Below, in pieces: positions 54,381 to 62,661 of a DNA stretch of 64,000 nucleotides; the first letter of the stretch is position 1, and the number at the start of each line of letters is the position of its first letter. Both the position numbers and the translations under genes were made by a program. The stretch comes from Oscillospiraceae bacterium (GTDB taxonomy: Bacteria > Bacillota > Clostridia > Oscillospirales > Oscillospiraceae), in assembly GCA_017416685.1 (NCBI GenBank), contig JAFQBN010000002.1:186001-250000 (forward strand), given 5' to 3'. A model generated the notes under the pieces. The model did not search any database. It saw nothing but the letters and a program-made list of their open reading frames with translations, and was not told where the DNA came from.

Positions 54381-54824
54381 TCAGCTGTGGGCAATGCTGA
54401 TGCCGGTCAAATTCATTTCGGGGTCGTAGGCAATGCCGAAGGCAACCTCTTTTTCGGTGTACTCACACTTAAAAAGCGCAATGCCGAGGGCTTCGGGTTT
54501 TGTTTCACCCATGACGGCGGTTTCCTCGATCTTTACGAACGTACCGACCTCTTCCGGGTCGGCGTGGGTCTCGACCAGTTCCTTGATGTGCTCGGGCTTG
54601 ATCTCCTTGCCCTCAGCAAAGCGGATATCCTCCCGTAGCAGCTCCACAACCGCTTCGTGCTCACCGTCCAGCAGCAGGTTGACCACCTCTTCCCCGGCGG
54701 TCAGCAGGGCATCTTTGTCCATACCCTTTGGGATAGGTTTGGTCCCGGTCAGGCTGCAGCCGGACAGCACGCCAAACAGCACAGCGGCGGCGCAGACCAC
54801 GCCAAGCATTCGTTTCAGCTTCAT
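54381..54824 (-). CDS. DUF3887-like lipoprotein
   Basis: 147 aa. Lipobox signal (LFGVLSGC, cleaved before Cys at residue 23), then a small NTF2-like fold: MDKDALLTAGEEVVNLLLDGEHEAVVELLRED and FKCEYTEKEVAFGIAYDPEMNLTGIS. DUF3887-like lipoproteins have no known function. It lies directly downstream of the T-box and 18 bases before alaS, so it should follow alanine supply. AAGGAGG precedes the ATG. Confidence 0.8.
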   Translation of the reverse strand: MKLKRMLGVVCAAAVLFGVLSGCSLTGTKPIPKGMDKDALLTAGEEVVNLLLDGEHEAVVELLREDIRFAEGKEIKPEHIKELVETHADPEEVGTFVKIEETAVMGETKPEALGIALFKCEYTEKEVAFGIAYDPEMNLTGISIAHS

Positions 54825-54848
54825 TTATGTTTCCTCCTTCGGTCATTC

Positions 54849-55078
54849 AGCATCAAAAAACGCCCCCGACCTTACGGTCAGGGGCGAAGTTTACACTCGC
54901 GGTACCACCCTGATTTGGCGGACAAGTCCGCCATCTCATGCCATCCAATAACGGTGATTACCGTCCCGCTCATCACGGGCCGTTCAGGAGTGGCCTGCAT
55001 ATTCGCACGCCGAGGGCTTTCACTGTCCCCTCTCGCTCTTTGCGTCGAAATTATGCTTAGCTCCGTCAAAACGTTTCC
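54849..55078 (-). ncRNA. T-box leader (alanine)
   Basis: Minus-strand leader of about 230 nt with the T-box bulge consensus AGGGTGGTACCGCG (RNA: AGGGUGGUACCGCG), the stem-I AGAGG/GGTGAAAGCC-like part (GACAGTGAAAGCC), and an 11-bp terminator CGCCCCUGACC/GGUCGGGGGCG ending in UUUUUU just before the lipoprotein gene (54855-54886). A probable specifier GCC (Ala) is in GGCCACTCCTGAA. The T-box senses uncharged tRNA-Ala and opens transcription. The tRNA-Ala(GGC) at 18178 would fit this codon. Confidence 0.93.
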
Positions 55079-55084
55079 TCAAGT

Positions 55085-55112
55085 ATTTTACCACAAATCA
55101 ATGCGTTGTCAA
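55085..55112 (-). promoter_or_regulatory. Promoter of the T-box leader
   Basis: On the minus strand perfect TTGACA, 16-base spacer and TAAAAT, just before the stem-I region. Confidence 0.8.
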
Positions 55113-55119
55113 CTGTTTT

Positions 55120-56073
55120 TCAGCCGCCGGTCACCCAAATCGCAACCGCGTACACCAGCGGCAACGTGATCACACACAAAATCATGGTCACCAACAGCAA
55201 GCCGGACGCCTGTTCGGTATCCGTGCCGTATTCCGCGCCAAACACAATGGGATTCATGCCGCAGGGGCCGGCATACACGATGGCCGCCAGCAGCATGACC
55301 GTGGCAGGCGCGTTCAACGCCAGGCAAAGACCCAGGAAGAAAAGCGGCAATCCCAGCAGGCGCAAAGCCGTAAACGCATAGATTCTCGCGCTCTTCAACA
55401 GTTTGCCAAGGTCAAACCCGGCAATGGCATAGCCAACCAGCATCAACGAGGCGGGCACATAGCAGTCGCTCAAATCGCTCATCAGGCTCAGCGCCGCGTC
55501 CGGGATCCATTCGCTTCCGCCCAGCAGACCCAGCACCATACCGCTGACCAACGCAATCATCACCGGGTTGCACAGCCGCCGCAGGAAGCTTTTCAGTCCG
55601 TTCCCCTTCTGCGGAATCAACTGCACCATGCCCCAGGAATAGGTGAAGATACTGTTCACCAAAAGGAACAAGCCCAACTGAAACACGCCGTTCAATCCGA
55701 ACAGCTCCAAGGCCAGCGGCACCGCCGCCGCGCCCGTGTTTGGAATGGCCACGGAATAGCGATACTGCCGTTTCAGCGCGATATCCTCCCGCTCAAATAC
55801 CGGCGCGAGCAGATACGCAAGTCCCACGGAAATCACGCTGAACAGCAAGCCGTACAGGACAAGGTTCGCGTTTTCCGACAAATTTTGCACGGTGCATTTT
55901 TCAATGTTGGAATACAGCATCAGGCAAGGCAGAAACAGCTTTGCCGACAAACCGGACATTACCTTAGGCGTCTGCTCCGGCAGTACTTTGATTTTGCGCA
56001 AAACAAAGCCGATCACAAGCAGACCCAAAATCTGCGCCATCTTGCCAAACGTTATGAAGAACGCTTCCTGCAT
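55120..56073 (-). CDS. AEC-family (auxin efflux carrier-like) transporter
   Basis: 317 aa, about ten membrane segments. The AEC pattern: ILGLLVIGFVLRKIKVLPEQTPKVMSGLSAKLFLPCLMLYSN near the start, and GMNPIVFGAEYGTDTEQASGLLLVTMILCVITLPLVY at the end. Members move malate, malonate or other organic acids or amino acids; substrate is unknown. It ends 8 bases from the alaS T-box promoter region. The start is ATG 56073 rather than a GTG nine bases upstream. Confidence 0.9.
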   Translation of the reverse strand: MQEAFFITFGKMAQILGLLVIGFVLRKIKVLPEQTPKVMSGLSAKLFLPCLMLYSNIEKCTVQNLSENANLVLYGLLFSVISVGLAYLLAPVFEREDIALKRQYRYSVAIPNTGAAAVPLALELFGLNGVFQLGLFLLVNSIFTYSWGMVQLIPQKGNGLKSFLRRLCNPVMIALVSGMVLGLLGGSEWIPDAALSLMSDLSDCYVPASLMLVGYAIAGFDLGKLLKSARIYAFTALRLLGLPLFFLGLCLALNAPATVMLLAAIVYAGPCGMNPIVFGAEYGTDTEQASGLLLVTMILCVITLPLVYAVAIWVTGG

Positions 56074-56116
56074 ACGACACACTTTCTTTCTTCGTCATAT
56101 TTCGTGTTCCGGGCAT

Positions 56117-56142
56117 AAGAAAAGGCGATTTGCATCGCCTTT
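56117..56142 (-). terminator. Terminator of tRNA-Gly
   Basis: A perfect 9-bp stem AAAGGCGAT with ATCGCCTTT (56121-56142) and loop TTGC, followed by UUUUCUUAU on the minus strand, directly after the tRNA. Confidence 0.8.
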
Positions 56143-56215
56143 GGAGCAGGATACGGGAATCGAACCCGCCTCTTCGGCTTGGGAAGCCGACATACTACCG
56201 ATGTACTAATCCTGC
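56142..56215 (-). tRNA. tRNA-Gly(CCC)
   Basis: 74 nt with encoded CCA. Acceptor GCAGGAT pairs with ATCCTGC. Anticodon arm TCGGC-TTCCCAA-GCCGA gives anticodon CCC at 34-36. T arm has GGTTCGATTCCC. It reads GGG glycine codons. Confidence 0.95.
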
Positions 56216-56239
56216 ATATTGATCTTCTATACACGGGTT

Positions 56240-56268
56240 ATGATAACACAGCCACTTCTCTTTTGCAA
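56240..56268 (-). promoter_or_regulatory. Promoter of tRNA-Gly
   Basis: On the minus strand TTGCAA, 17-base spacer, TATCAT, 24 bases before the tRNA. Same type as the other two tRNA promoters. Confidence 0.8.
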
Positions 56269-56297
56269 GCAGAATTTACCGACCTTTCCCAACAGGA

Positions 56298-56327
56298 AAC
56301 CCGACCCCGCTTGCGCGGAGTCGGGTT
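56298..56327 (-). terminator. Terminator of the pyrophosphatase gene
   Basis: On the minus strand a 13-bp stem AACCCGACUCCGC/GCGGGGUCGGGUU (one G-U pair), loop GCAA, then UUUCCUGUU, shortly after the stop. Confidence 0.7.
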
Positions 56328-56336
56328 CGTCTCTGA

Positions 56337-57953
56337 TCAGCCCCAAAGGGCGGTAAGGGTGGGAACGATCTGCTTTTTGCGGGACAGGATTTTGGGCAGG
56401 AACGCACTGTTTCCCTCCCCATTTCGGATGTTGAATGCCTGACAGATGTTATTCTCGTCACCGGAGAACAACAGCTGGGTGCCGTCCAGCAGTACGTCGG
56501 TGATCATCAGCAGCACGGTATCCAGCTTTTTCTTCTGCCGGATCTGCTGCATCGCCTCAAGGAATTCGTCCTTGCGGCGGAGCACCCGCTCGGAGTCCAT
56601 GCAGGTGATCTGGCTGATGGCAAGATTGTGACCGGCGATGTGGAACTCCTTGTAGTCGGTCTCCAGCATGGCCTGCACGGTCTTGTCATCGCTGCTGGTG
56701 GCCGAGAAGATGGCCTGACCCAGTTCGTCCAGGGACACGTTGGCGATCCGTGCCATGCGGTTTGCCACGTCGATATCCCGCTGGGTGCAGGTGGGGGACT
56801 TGAACATAACCGTGTCGGACACGATGGCCGCCGCCAGCAGACCGGCCATGGTCTCGGTGGGCATCAGGCCCTTTTCCTGATACATTCCGGCCACAATGGT
56901 AGCAGTACTGCCCACCGGCTCGTTGCGAACATAGATGGGATTGGTGGTTTCGATGTCAGCAAGGCGGTGATGGTCCACGATCTCCAGAATCTCAGCCTGA
57001 TCCAACCCGGCCACAGACTGGGCCAGCTCATTGTGGTCCACCAGAATGACCCGCTTGCGCCGGGGGCGCAGCAGGTGGAAGCGGGACAGGGTGCCCACCA
57101 CACGCTCATTCTCGTCCAGAATGGGATAGGCGCGGAACCGGCTTTGCAGCACCGTGTTGCGCACGTCATCTATGTAGTCCTCCAGATGGAAGCTCACGAG
57201 GTCTTCCTTCTGACAGATGCTGCCCACAGGCATGGCGTTGCAGATCAGGTGTACCACGCGGTAAGCATCAAGCGGCGTGGAAATCAGGCAGGTGTCGCAG
57301 GGCAGCTCCAGCAGCTGGGGGTCTACCTCCGCCTGACAGACGATGACGCAGTTCACGTTCAGCTCTATGGCACGGCGGATCATGTCCGGCTGATCGCCGC
57401 AGACCACGATGCTGTCCTGAGCGGAGAAAATCAAGTTCTCCCGGCCCGTAGGCAGCGCAATGGTCACCTCACCGGAGATGATGTCCTTCGTTTCCCCGCT
57501 CTTATTCAAAATGCGGCCTTCCAGCACGCTGAGCAGGTTGTACACCGGCACACCGGAGATGTAGGAATCGCGAATGGATGCCACGTCATTGGTGGTCATA
57601 TCACCGGAAGAAACCATGCCATACAGCGTACCGTCATCGTTGGCGATCGGCAGTACTTTGATATGGTCGTCGCTCATCATCTGCCAGGCCCGGCTGATCG
57701 TAGCCGCAGGAGAAAGGATGGGCGGCGTGTCATAGTCCAGGTCCTGCACCTGCGTGCGCAGATTATGCAGCATGACGGGCGGTTTGACCTTGAACCGATC
57801 AAGCACAGCCTGCGTCTCGTCACTGATGTGGCCCAGACGGGCGGCCTGATAGCAGCGGTCACCCAGTGCATTCTTCAGAGCTGCGTAGGCCATAGCGGAC
57901 ACGATGGAATCGGTATCCGGGTTACGATGACCTGTAATATAAATGGTGTCCAT
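56337..57953 (-). CDS. ppaC: Manganese-dependent inorganic pyrophosphatase with CBS/DRTGG insert
   Basis: 538 aa, the long CBS-type family II pyrophosphatase. N-terminal DHH part ITGHRNPDTDSIVSAMAYA (metal ligands H and two D); a CBS domain (about 70-130), a DRTGG domain (about 135-245) and a second CBS domain (about 250-300) inserted; then DHHRLADIE (about 325) and the C-terminal DHHA2 part with the substrate-binding RRKDEFL. Such enzymes are inhibited by AMP/ADP and activated by ATP or Ap4A through the CBS insert. AAGGAGG before the ATG; own promoter and terminator. Confidence 0.95.
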   Translation of the reverse strand: MDTIYITGHRNPDTDSIVSAMAYAALKNALGDRCYQAARLGHISDETQAVLDRFKVKPPVMLHNLRTQVQDLDYDTPPILSPAATISRAWQMMSDDHIKVLPIANDDGTLYGMVSSGDMTTNDVASIRDSYISGVPVYNLLSVLEGRILNKSGETKDIISGEVTIALPTGRENLIFSAQDSIVVCGDQPDMIRRAIELNVNCVIVCQAEVDPQLLELPCDTCLISTPLDAYRVVHLICNAMPVGSICQKEDLVSFHLEDYIDDVRNTVLQSRFRAYPILDENERVVGTLSRFHLLRPRRKRVILVDHNELAQSVAGLDQAEILEIVDHHRLADIETTNPIYVRNEPVGSTATIVAGMYQEKGLMPTETMAGLLAAAIVSDTVMFKSPTCTQRDIDVANRMARIANVSLDELGQAIFSATSSDDKTVQAMLETDYKEFHIAGHNLAISQITCMDSERVLRRKDEFLEAMQQIRQKKKLDTVLLMITDVLLDGTQLLFSGDENNICQAFNIRNGEGNSAFLPKILSRKKQIVPTLTALWG

Positions 57954-57992
57954 AAAAGACCTCCTTACAAGCAGACAGGCTCTTCCCTTCTT

Positions 57993-58021
57993 ATTGTACC
58001 TGCAACCGCCTGTAATTGCAA
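57993..58021 (-). promoter_or_regulatory. Sigma-A promoter of the pyrophosphatase gene
   Basis: On the minus strand TTGCAA, 17-base spacer, TACAAT, 39 bases before the ATG. Between here and the capD terminator (58022-58126) only AT-rich, weakly palindromic sequence with no gene was seen. Confidence 0.7.
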
Positions 58022-58126
58022 CTGTTAAATAGTCAGCCTTTCAGCTGTAATATAACAAACGCCGCTTAGGCGGTTGGCCTTAGGGATTTACTCGCTTCAA
58101 AAGTATATTTTTACACGATACTCGTC

Positions 58127-58165
58127 AAAAAACCACGGCAGGCGTCAGCCTTGCCGTGGTTTTTC
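58127..58165 (-). terminator. Terminator after the CapD-like gene
   Basis: A 13-bp stem AAAAACCACGGCA/TGCCGTGGTTTTT with an 11-base loop and U-run on both flanks, 39 bases downstream of the stop. It probably ends the whole ABC-capD transcript. Confidence 0.9.
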
Positions 58166-58204
58166 CTTCTCGTCTTGCAGAGAAACTATCTCTTTTGAAG
58201 TAAT

Positions 58205-60082
58205 TTATGCGTTTGTTCCCACAACGTCGTTAACTTCGTCGGGCGTCCGGTATGTAGGCACGAGAGATTTCATCAGTTCGATAATATCCTCGTCGGAGTT
58301 TTCTTCCGTTACCGCGCGGTCCAGGACCAGCAGATGCTCCATCAGCTGTTCAGCCGTGATGGGAGACTGTTCCTCCACGAAGATCTTGCTGTTGGCAGTC
58401 TTTTGGAGATTATTATTATCGATCAGCAATTCCTCGTACAGCTTTTCACCGGGGCGCAGGCCGATCTCCACGATTTGGATATCCTCGTACGGCACAAGGC
58501 CGGACAGACGAATCAGATTTTCTGCCAGATCAAGGATCTTGACCGGTTCGCCCATATCAAGAACAAAGACCTGATTGTGCTTGGCCATGGCACCGGCCTC
58601 CAGCACCAGCTGAGCCGCCTCGGGGATCGTCATGAAGTAGCGGATGATCCGCTTGTCGGTCAGGGTAATGGGACCGCCGTTGGCGATCTGTTTTTTGAAC
58701 AGAGGCACCACCGAGCCGTTGCTTCCCAGCACGTTGCCGAAGCGCACGGCACAGAATTCCGTACTGCTTTTCTGTCGGCTTTGCAGGATCATCTCACAAA
58801 AACGTTTGGTCGCCCCCATGAAGTTGGTGGGATTGACCGCCTTGTCAGTGGAGATCATGACGAACTTCTTCACACCGAACTTCTCTGCGGCACGCACCAC
58901 GTGGTAGGTGCCAAACACGTTGTTTTTAATGGCCTCGGAAGGACACGCCTCCATCAGGGGGACGTGCTTGTGGGCCGCAGCGTGGAAGATAACGTCCGGG
59001 CGGTACTTCTCGACCACGCCGTAGGTGCGCTGCTTGTCGCGGATGGAGGCGATCTCCACCTTCAGGTCAAGCCGGCTGCCATAGGTGCGGATCAGCTCCT
59101 GCTGCAGCTCGTAGGCGTTATTTTCGTAGCTGTCGATCACGACCAGTTTGGCCGGACCAAACTTTGCGATCTGGCGGCACAGTTCGCTGCCGATGGAGCC
59201 ACCGCCGCCGGTGACCATGACCACCCGGTCTTTCAGGAAGCCGTCCATCAGTTCCATGTTCAGCCGCACCGGTTCACGGCCCAGCAGATCTTCCAGTTCG
59301 ATCTCTTTGATGTCGGAAACCTGCACACCGCCGGTAACAATGTCATAAATACCGGGGACCAGCCTGATTTCACAAGGCGTTTTCTTGCAGATGTTCAGGA
59401 TTTCCTGCTTATTCTTACCCGTACAGGTTGGGATGGCAAAAATGATCTGGGTAATGCGGAACTTCTCCACAGCTTCCGGGATCTGCTCCCGGCCGCCGTA
59501 AATGAGAATGCCGTCCAGATATTTGCCCCACTTTTCTGCATTGTCATCCACGATGCAGCAGATACGGCCCGGGATACGACCGCTGGTTGCCTTTTCGTTC
59601 AGGATGGCTCGTCCGCCCTCCCCTGCACCGATCAGCAAAATGCGTTCTTCATCGTCCTGACCGCGTTTGCGGGTGAGCATCGTCCAAAAGCGCAGCGCGC
59701 TGCGCATTCCGACCTGCATGGGCATCGCAAGCATAGGAATGATAAAGTACAGGTTGAGGGGCAGCACAATTCCGACGGCAAGCGAAACCAAACAGCCCAG
59801 TACGTACGCAACGGCAGACGACAGCGTCATACTAATCATGTCATACGCGGTAATGGCCCGCCACACGTAGTGGTACATTCTGCGCAGCCAGAACACGACC
59901 AGGGTGACCGGTATCAGCACAAGTGCAAACCGCACCATCTCTGCCAGCCACACAGTCCCATCGGATATTCTGAAATCAAACCGCAGCAGGAAGGATAGTC
60001 CACAGGCGCACAGTACGATCAGACAATCCAGCAGCACGATCAGCAGCTGCCTTCTGCGTCCGGCAGTAAAAAACGCGTTCAT
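58205..60082 (-). CDS. CapD/FlaA1-type nucleotide-sugar 4,6-dehydratase, membrane bound
   Basis: 625 aa. Four N-terminal membrane helices (about 10-130), an N-terminal Rossmann region (ILLIGAGEGGRAILNE), and the C-terminal SDR domain with VTGGGGSIGSELCRQI (about 288), and MISTDKAVNPTNFMGATKRF (catalytic region, about 405-425; the usual YxxxK is replaced by MxxxK as in FlaA1). It likely converts UDP-GlcNAc to the 4-keto-6-deoxy sugar used for capsule or surface glycan. It sits 51 bases after the RiPP-like ABC exporter gene with no terminator between, so it may be co-transcribed. GGAAAGGAGGA before the ATG. Confidence 0.93.
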   Translation of the reverse strand: MNAFFTAGRRRQLLIVLLDCLIVLCACGLSFLLRFDFRISDGTVWLAEMVRFALVLIPVTLVVFWLRRMYHYVWRAITAYDMISMTLSSAVAYVLGCLVSLAVGIVLPLNLYFIIPMLAMPMQVGMRSALRFWTMLTRKRGQDDEERILLIGAGEGGRAILNEKATSGRIPGRICCIVDDNAEKWGKYLDGILIYGGREQIPEAVEKFRITQIIFAIPTCTGKNKQEILNICKKTPCEIRLVPGIYDIVTGGVQVSDIKEIELEDLLGREPVRLNMELMDGFLKDRVVMVTGGGGSIGSELCRQIAKFGPAKLVVIDSYENNAYELQQELIRTYGSRLDLKVEIASIRDKQRTYGVVEKYRPDVIFHAAAHKHVPLMEACPSEAIKNNVFGTYHVVRAAEKFGVKKFVMISTDKAVNPTNFMGATKRFCEMILQSRQKSSTEFCAVRFGNVLGSNGSVVPLFKKQIANGGPITLTDKRIIRYFMTIPEAAQLVLEAGAMAKHNQVFVLDMGEPVKILDLAENLIRLSGLVPYEDIQIVEIGLRPGEKLYEELLIDNNNLQKTANSKIFVEEQSPITAEQLMEHLLVLDRAVTEENSDEDIIELMKSLVPTYRTPDEVNDVVGTNA

Positions 60083-60133
60083 TGTTGCACTATCCTCCTT
60101 TCCGGAATTGATTCAATCATGACAACGGAATGA

Positions 60134-61795
60134 TCAGCGGCAGCGCCGCGCAAAAATCACGTGGTCGCGGAACTCAAGCTGCTGGTCCGCCAGCTCCAGA
60201 GCGGCCGGTCTGTGGGTCACCGCGATACAGGTACATCCCGGCATCTGTGCCAATCGCGCCAGCACCGTCTGCTCGGTCTGTGCATCCATGGCAGACGTTG
60301 CCTCATCCAAAAGCAGAACGGGCGCGCCGCTGACCACCGCCCGGGCGATGGCAATGCGCTGGGCCTGTCCTTCGGAAAGGCCTTCGCCATTTTCACCCAA
60401 CACGGTGTCAAGTCCCTGAGGCAGCTGGTCCAAAAACGCATCCGTCGCGCTGACATAGACCGCTCGCTCCACGTCTTCATCGGTGGCATCCGGCTTTGCA
60501 AGCAGGATATTTTCACGCAGCGTACCGCTGAACAGCAGATTGCCCTGAGGCACATAGGCGAAGAGCCCGCGTTTGATCTCGTTCAACGCGATCTGCTCCC
60601 CGTTCTGTTCCACAAACAGCCGCCCTGTGGAGGGATGATAAACCTCCAACAAAAGCTTCAGCAGCGTGCTCTTTCCAATTCCGGATGCACCGGTGACCGC
60701 CGTGAATTTACCGAGAGGGATATGGAAGGATGCATCATCCAAAATCAGCTCGTCCTCATAGGCAAAACTCAGGTTTTCACCCATAATCATACCGTTGAAA
60801 TCGGTAATGCTTTTCTCTCTGCCGGTTTCCTGTGCATTCTCCTCAAGCTGTTCCAGTTCCATCAATCGCTCGCCGGCGGTGCACATGGCCGTGTACCGGG
60901 GCAGGATGCCCGACAGGCCCACGAAGGGAGTCTGCAGCTGAGACACGAGCTGAGTCACCGCGGTCAGGGTACCGAAGGTCATGTTCCCCTGCATCACGCT
61001 GGAGGCACACCAGATCAAAGCGATAAATCTGGCAAAGTGCAGAACCATACCTACAGCGGTATTGGCCGGAACAGACAGCCTTCTGCGCCGGTTCTGGGCC
61101 TGAGTCCTCTCTTCCAGCCGCTGCTCAGCACGTTTTTCAACCTCAGGACCCAAATTCATGGACTGGATCACCAGCAGCCGCTCCACCGACTCCTGCAGGA
61201 TGGAAAGGACCTTTCCCTCTGCCTGGCTGATGGCGCGATGGCGCTCTTTCATAATGCGCCGCAGAGCGCCGGTGCCAAACAGCATGACCGCACCCACCAA
61301 CGCGATGATCAAAGTCATTTTAGGGGTGATGCTGACCAGTACCCAACCCGCAGCGCCCAGACGCACCACCATGGAGATCAGGCTGGGTAGGATGCCTATA
61401 ATACCGTCGTTCAGCTGGCGCACGTCATTGTTCAGCCGGTTGATCAGCTCTCCGGTATGAAATTTTGTTGTCTTGGCATAATCCGCCCGCAGCAGGCAGC
61501 ACAGCAGCTGCTTTTTGCGGTCCCGGTCCAGATCCGCATGCAGGCGGTCTGTCAGGTAGCGGTTGGCTGCACTGCAAAGCAGCATGGTGCAAATGATCGC
61601 CAGCTGCACACCACAGGCCAGCACAAAGCCTTTTCTGTCCCCGCCCACGGCAGTGTCGATGACCGCCCGGCTGCACAGGGCAAACCAAACCGCGCAGAGA
61701 GCACTGCCGGCGTTGGCAAGCAGCATGCCGATGAGCATTGGCAGGCGGTTTGCCGACCGCTTTGCCGCCCAAAAAAGCACCGTACTATCTTTCAT
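60134..61795 (-). CDS. ABC exporter (permease plus ATPase) of the RiPP-like cassette
   Basis: 553 aa. N-terminal six-helix permease (about 15-300), C-terminal ATPase with Walker A GASGIGKST, Q-loop YVPQGNLLFSG, signature LSEGQAQR (usual LSGGQ, one substitution), Walker B VLLLDEATSAMD and H-loop AVTHRPA. No N-terminal C39 peptidase domain. It overlaps the S26-like gene by ATGA and has AGGAGGAAACG before its start. It probably exports the mature form of the 44-aa peptide encoded at 62662. Confidence 0.9.
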   Translation of the reverse strand: MKDSTVLFWAAKRSANRLPMLIGMLLANAGSALCAVWFALCSRAVIDTAVGGDRKGFVLACGVQLAIICTMLLCSAANRYLTDRLHADLDRDRKKQLLCCLLRADYAKTTKFHTGELINRLNNDVRQLNDGIIGILPSLISMVVRLGAAGWVLVSITPKMTLIIALVGAVMLFGTGALRRIMKERHRAISQAEGKVLSILQESVERLLVIQSMNLGPEVEKRAEQRLEERTQAQNRRRRLSVPANTAVGMVLHFARFIALIWCASSVMQGNMTFGTLTAVTQLVSQLQTPFVGLSGILPRYTAMCTAGERLMELEQLEENAQETGREKSITDFNGMIMGENLSFAYEDELILDDASFHIPLGKFTAVTGASGIGKSTLLKLLLEVYHPSTGRLFVEQNGEQIALNEIKRGLFAYVPQGNLLFSGTLRENILLAKPDATDEDVERAVYVSATDAFLDQLPQGLDTVLGENGEGLSEGQAQRIAIARAVVSGAPVLLLDEATSAMDAQTEQTVLARLAQMPGCTCIAVTHRPAALELADQQLEFRDHVIFARRCR

Positions 61796-62241
61796 CGTTT
61801 CCTCCTGAGCCGCCCGCGAAGGGCTCTCCATCTGCGCCGGATCGGACGGCTCCAGTGCCACAGACGGCAGTAAAGCCGATACGACGGCGCAGTTACGGAA
61901 ATTTCCTTTTCACCCCTGCTGAAAGATGTCACAAGGGCGATCATCTGATCCCTGCGCAGGCCGCGTTCCAGCGCAAACTGATTGTCACCGACGCAGGTGT
62001 AGGTCTCCCCCGCTTTCACGATGCGGTGGATCACAAACTGGCCATTATCCCGGCGGTACAGGGGCAGATCGTACTTGCGCAGCTTCTCCGGCGCCGGGGA
62101 CAGCGTTACGCTGTCTACCCCCTGCCGCAGCATGGGCAGCATACTGGTGCCGTTGGGCATGAAGCGCACCAGGCTGCCCCGTGCCAGCGCCTCCTGCATC
62201 ATGGGGAGCGCCTGTTCCAGCCGTACTGCAGAATCACGCAA
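61792..62241 (-). CDS. S26-like Ser/His signal-peptidase-related protein, soluble
   Basis: 149 aa. NGTSMLPML carries the nucleophilic serine of the S24/S26 clan, and FVIHRIVKAGE has His where bacterial signal peptidase I has the catalytic Lys, as in SipW/ER-type enzymes. GDNQF follows. There is no membrane segment and the C-terminus is strongly basic (RRRWRALRGRLRRKR). This makes it a cytosolic protease for the associated peptide. The start is TTG, ten bases after AAGGAG inside the end of the PqqD gene (8-base overlap); the next Met lies at codon 14, inside the alignment. Confidence 0.8.
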   Translation of the reverse strand: MRDSAVRLEQALPMMQEALARGSLVRFMPNGTSMLPMLRQGVDSVTLSPAPEKLRKYDLPLYRRDNGQFVIHRIVKAGETYTCVGDNQFALERGLRRDQMIALVTSFSRGEKEISVTAPSYRLYCRLWHWSRPIRRRWRALRGRLRRKR

Positions 62242-62494
62242 GCAGATCGCGCTCCTTCAGCATGTTCACAAAGCTCTCCGCCGCCTGCGCCGCGGTGGCC
62301 TCGTCCACGTCAAACTCAGCCAGCAGGGTCCGGGTCAGATCGGCCATCTCAGCGGGTTCTTCCAGCCGCTTCCACAGGGCGGCGGCGGTAGCGTTCAGGG
62401 TGATCACACCGTTCAGGTCTACATCGGCGCCGGCATTGACCACCACGTACTCACCGGCCACCTGACGCATGACAAATCCTTTTTTCAGTTCCAT
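62234..62494 (-). CDS. PqqD-family RiPP recognition element protein
   Basis: 86 aa. The PqqD fold (three beta strands and helices): FVMRQVAGEYVVVNAGADVDLNGVITLNATAAALWKRLEEPAEMADLTRTLLAEFDVDEATAAQAAESFVNML. LNATAAALWKRL is the conserved core. Stand-alone PqqD/RRE proteins bind precursor leader peptides and hand them to modifying enzymes or proteases. Followed by the S26-like gene with an 8-base overlap; GAGAGGAAAC before its ATG. Confidence 0.93.
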   Translation of the reverse strand: MELKKGFVMRQVAGEYVVVNAGADVDLNGVITLNATAAALWKRLEEPAEMADLTRTLLAEFDVDEATAAQAAESFVNMLKERDLLA

Positions 62495-62510
62495 ACTGCG
62501 TTTCCTCTCT

Positions 62511-62610
62511 TTCGGACAAATTCAGCCTTTTCAAACAAACGAAAACTCCGGTCTCGGACACAGGTCCGACCCTTCGGGCCCTTGTCACAAACCGAAGTCG
62601 GGGTATGGAT
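62511..62610 (-). ncRNA. Branched RNA fold between precursor gene and pqqD-like gene
   Basis: On the minus strand an 8-bp outer stem ACUUCGGU/ACCGGAGU encloses two small hairpins (GGCCC-GAA-GGGUC and GGAC-CUGU-GUCC) and is followed by UUUUCGUUUGUUUG. The shape fits a weak terminator or a processing/stability element. Found by eye; its role is unknown. Confidence 0.45.
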
Positions 62611-62620
62611 TAGGGGGTGT

Positions 62621-62646
62621 CCCCCGGCGGCTTGCGCCGCCGGGGG
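62621..62646 (-). terminator. Strong GC hairpin downstream of the precursor gene
   Basis: A perfect 11-bp stem CCCCCGGCGGC/GCCGCCGGGGG with loop TTGC, 15 bases after the precursor stop, without a U-tract. Probably a partial terminator or mRNA stabiliser that keeps precursor transcript above that of the enzymes, as is common in RiPP clusters. Confidence 0.7.
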
Positions 62647-62661
62647 AATGATTGGCAGCGT

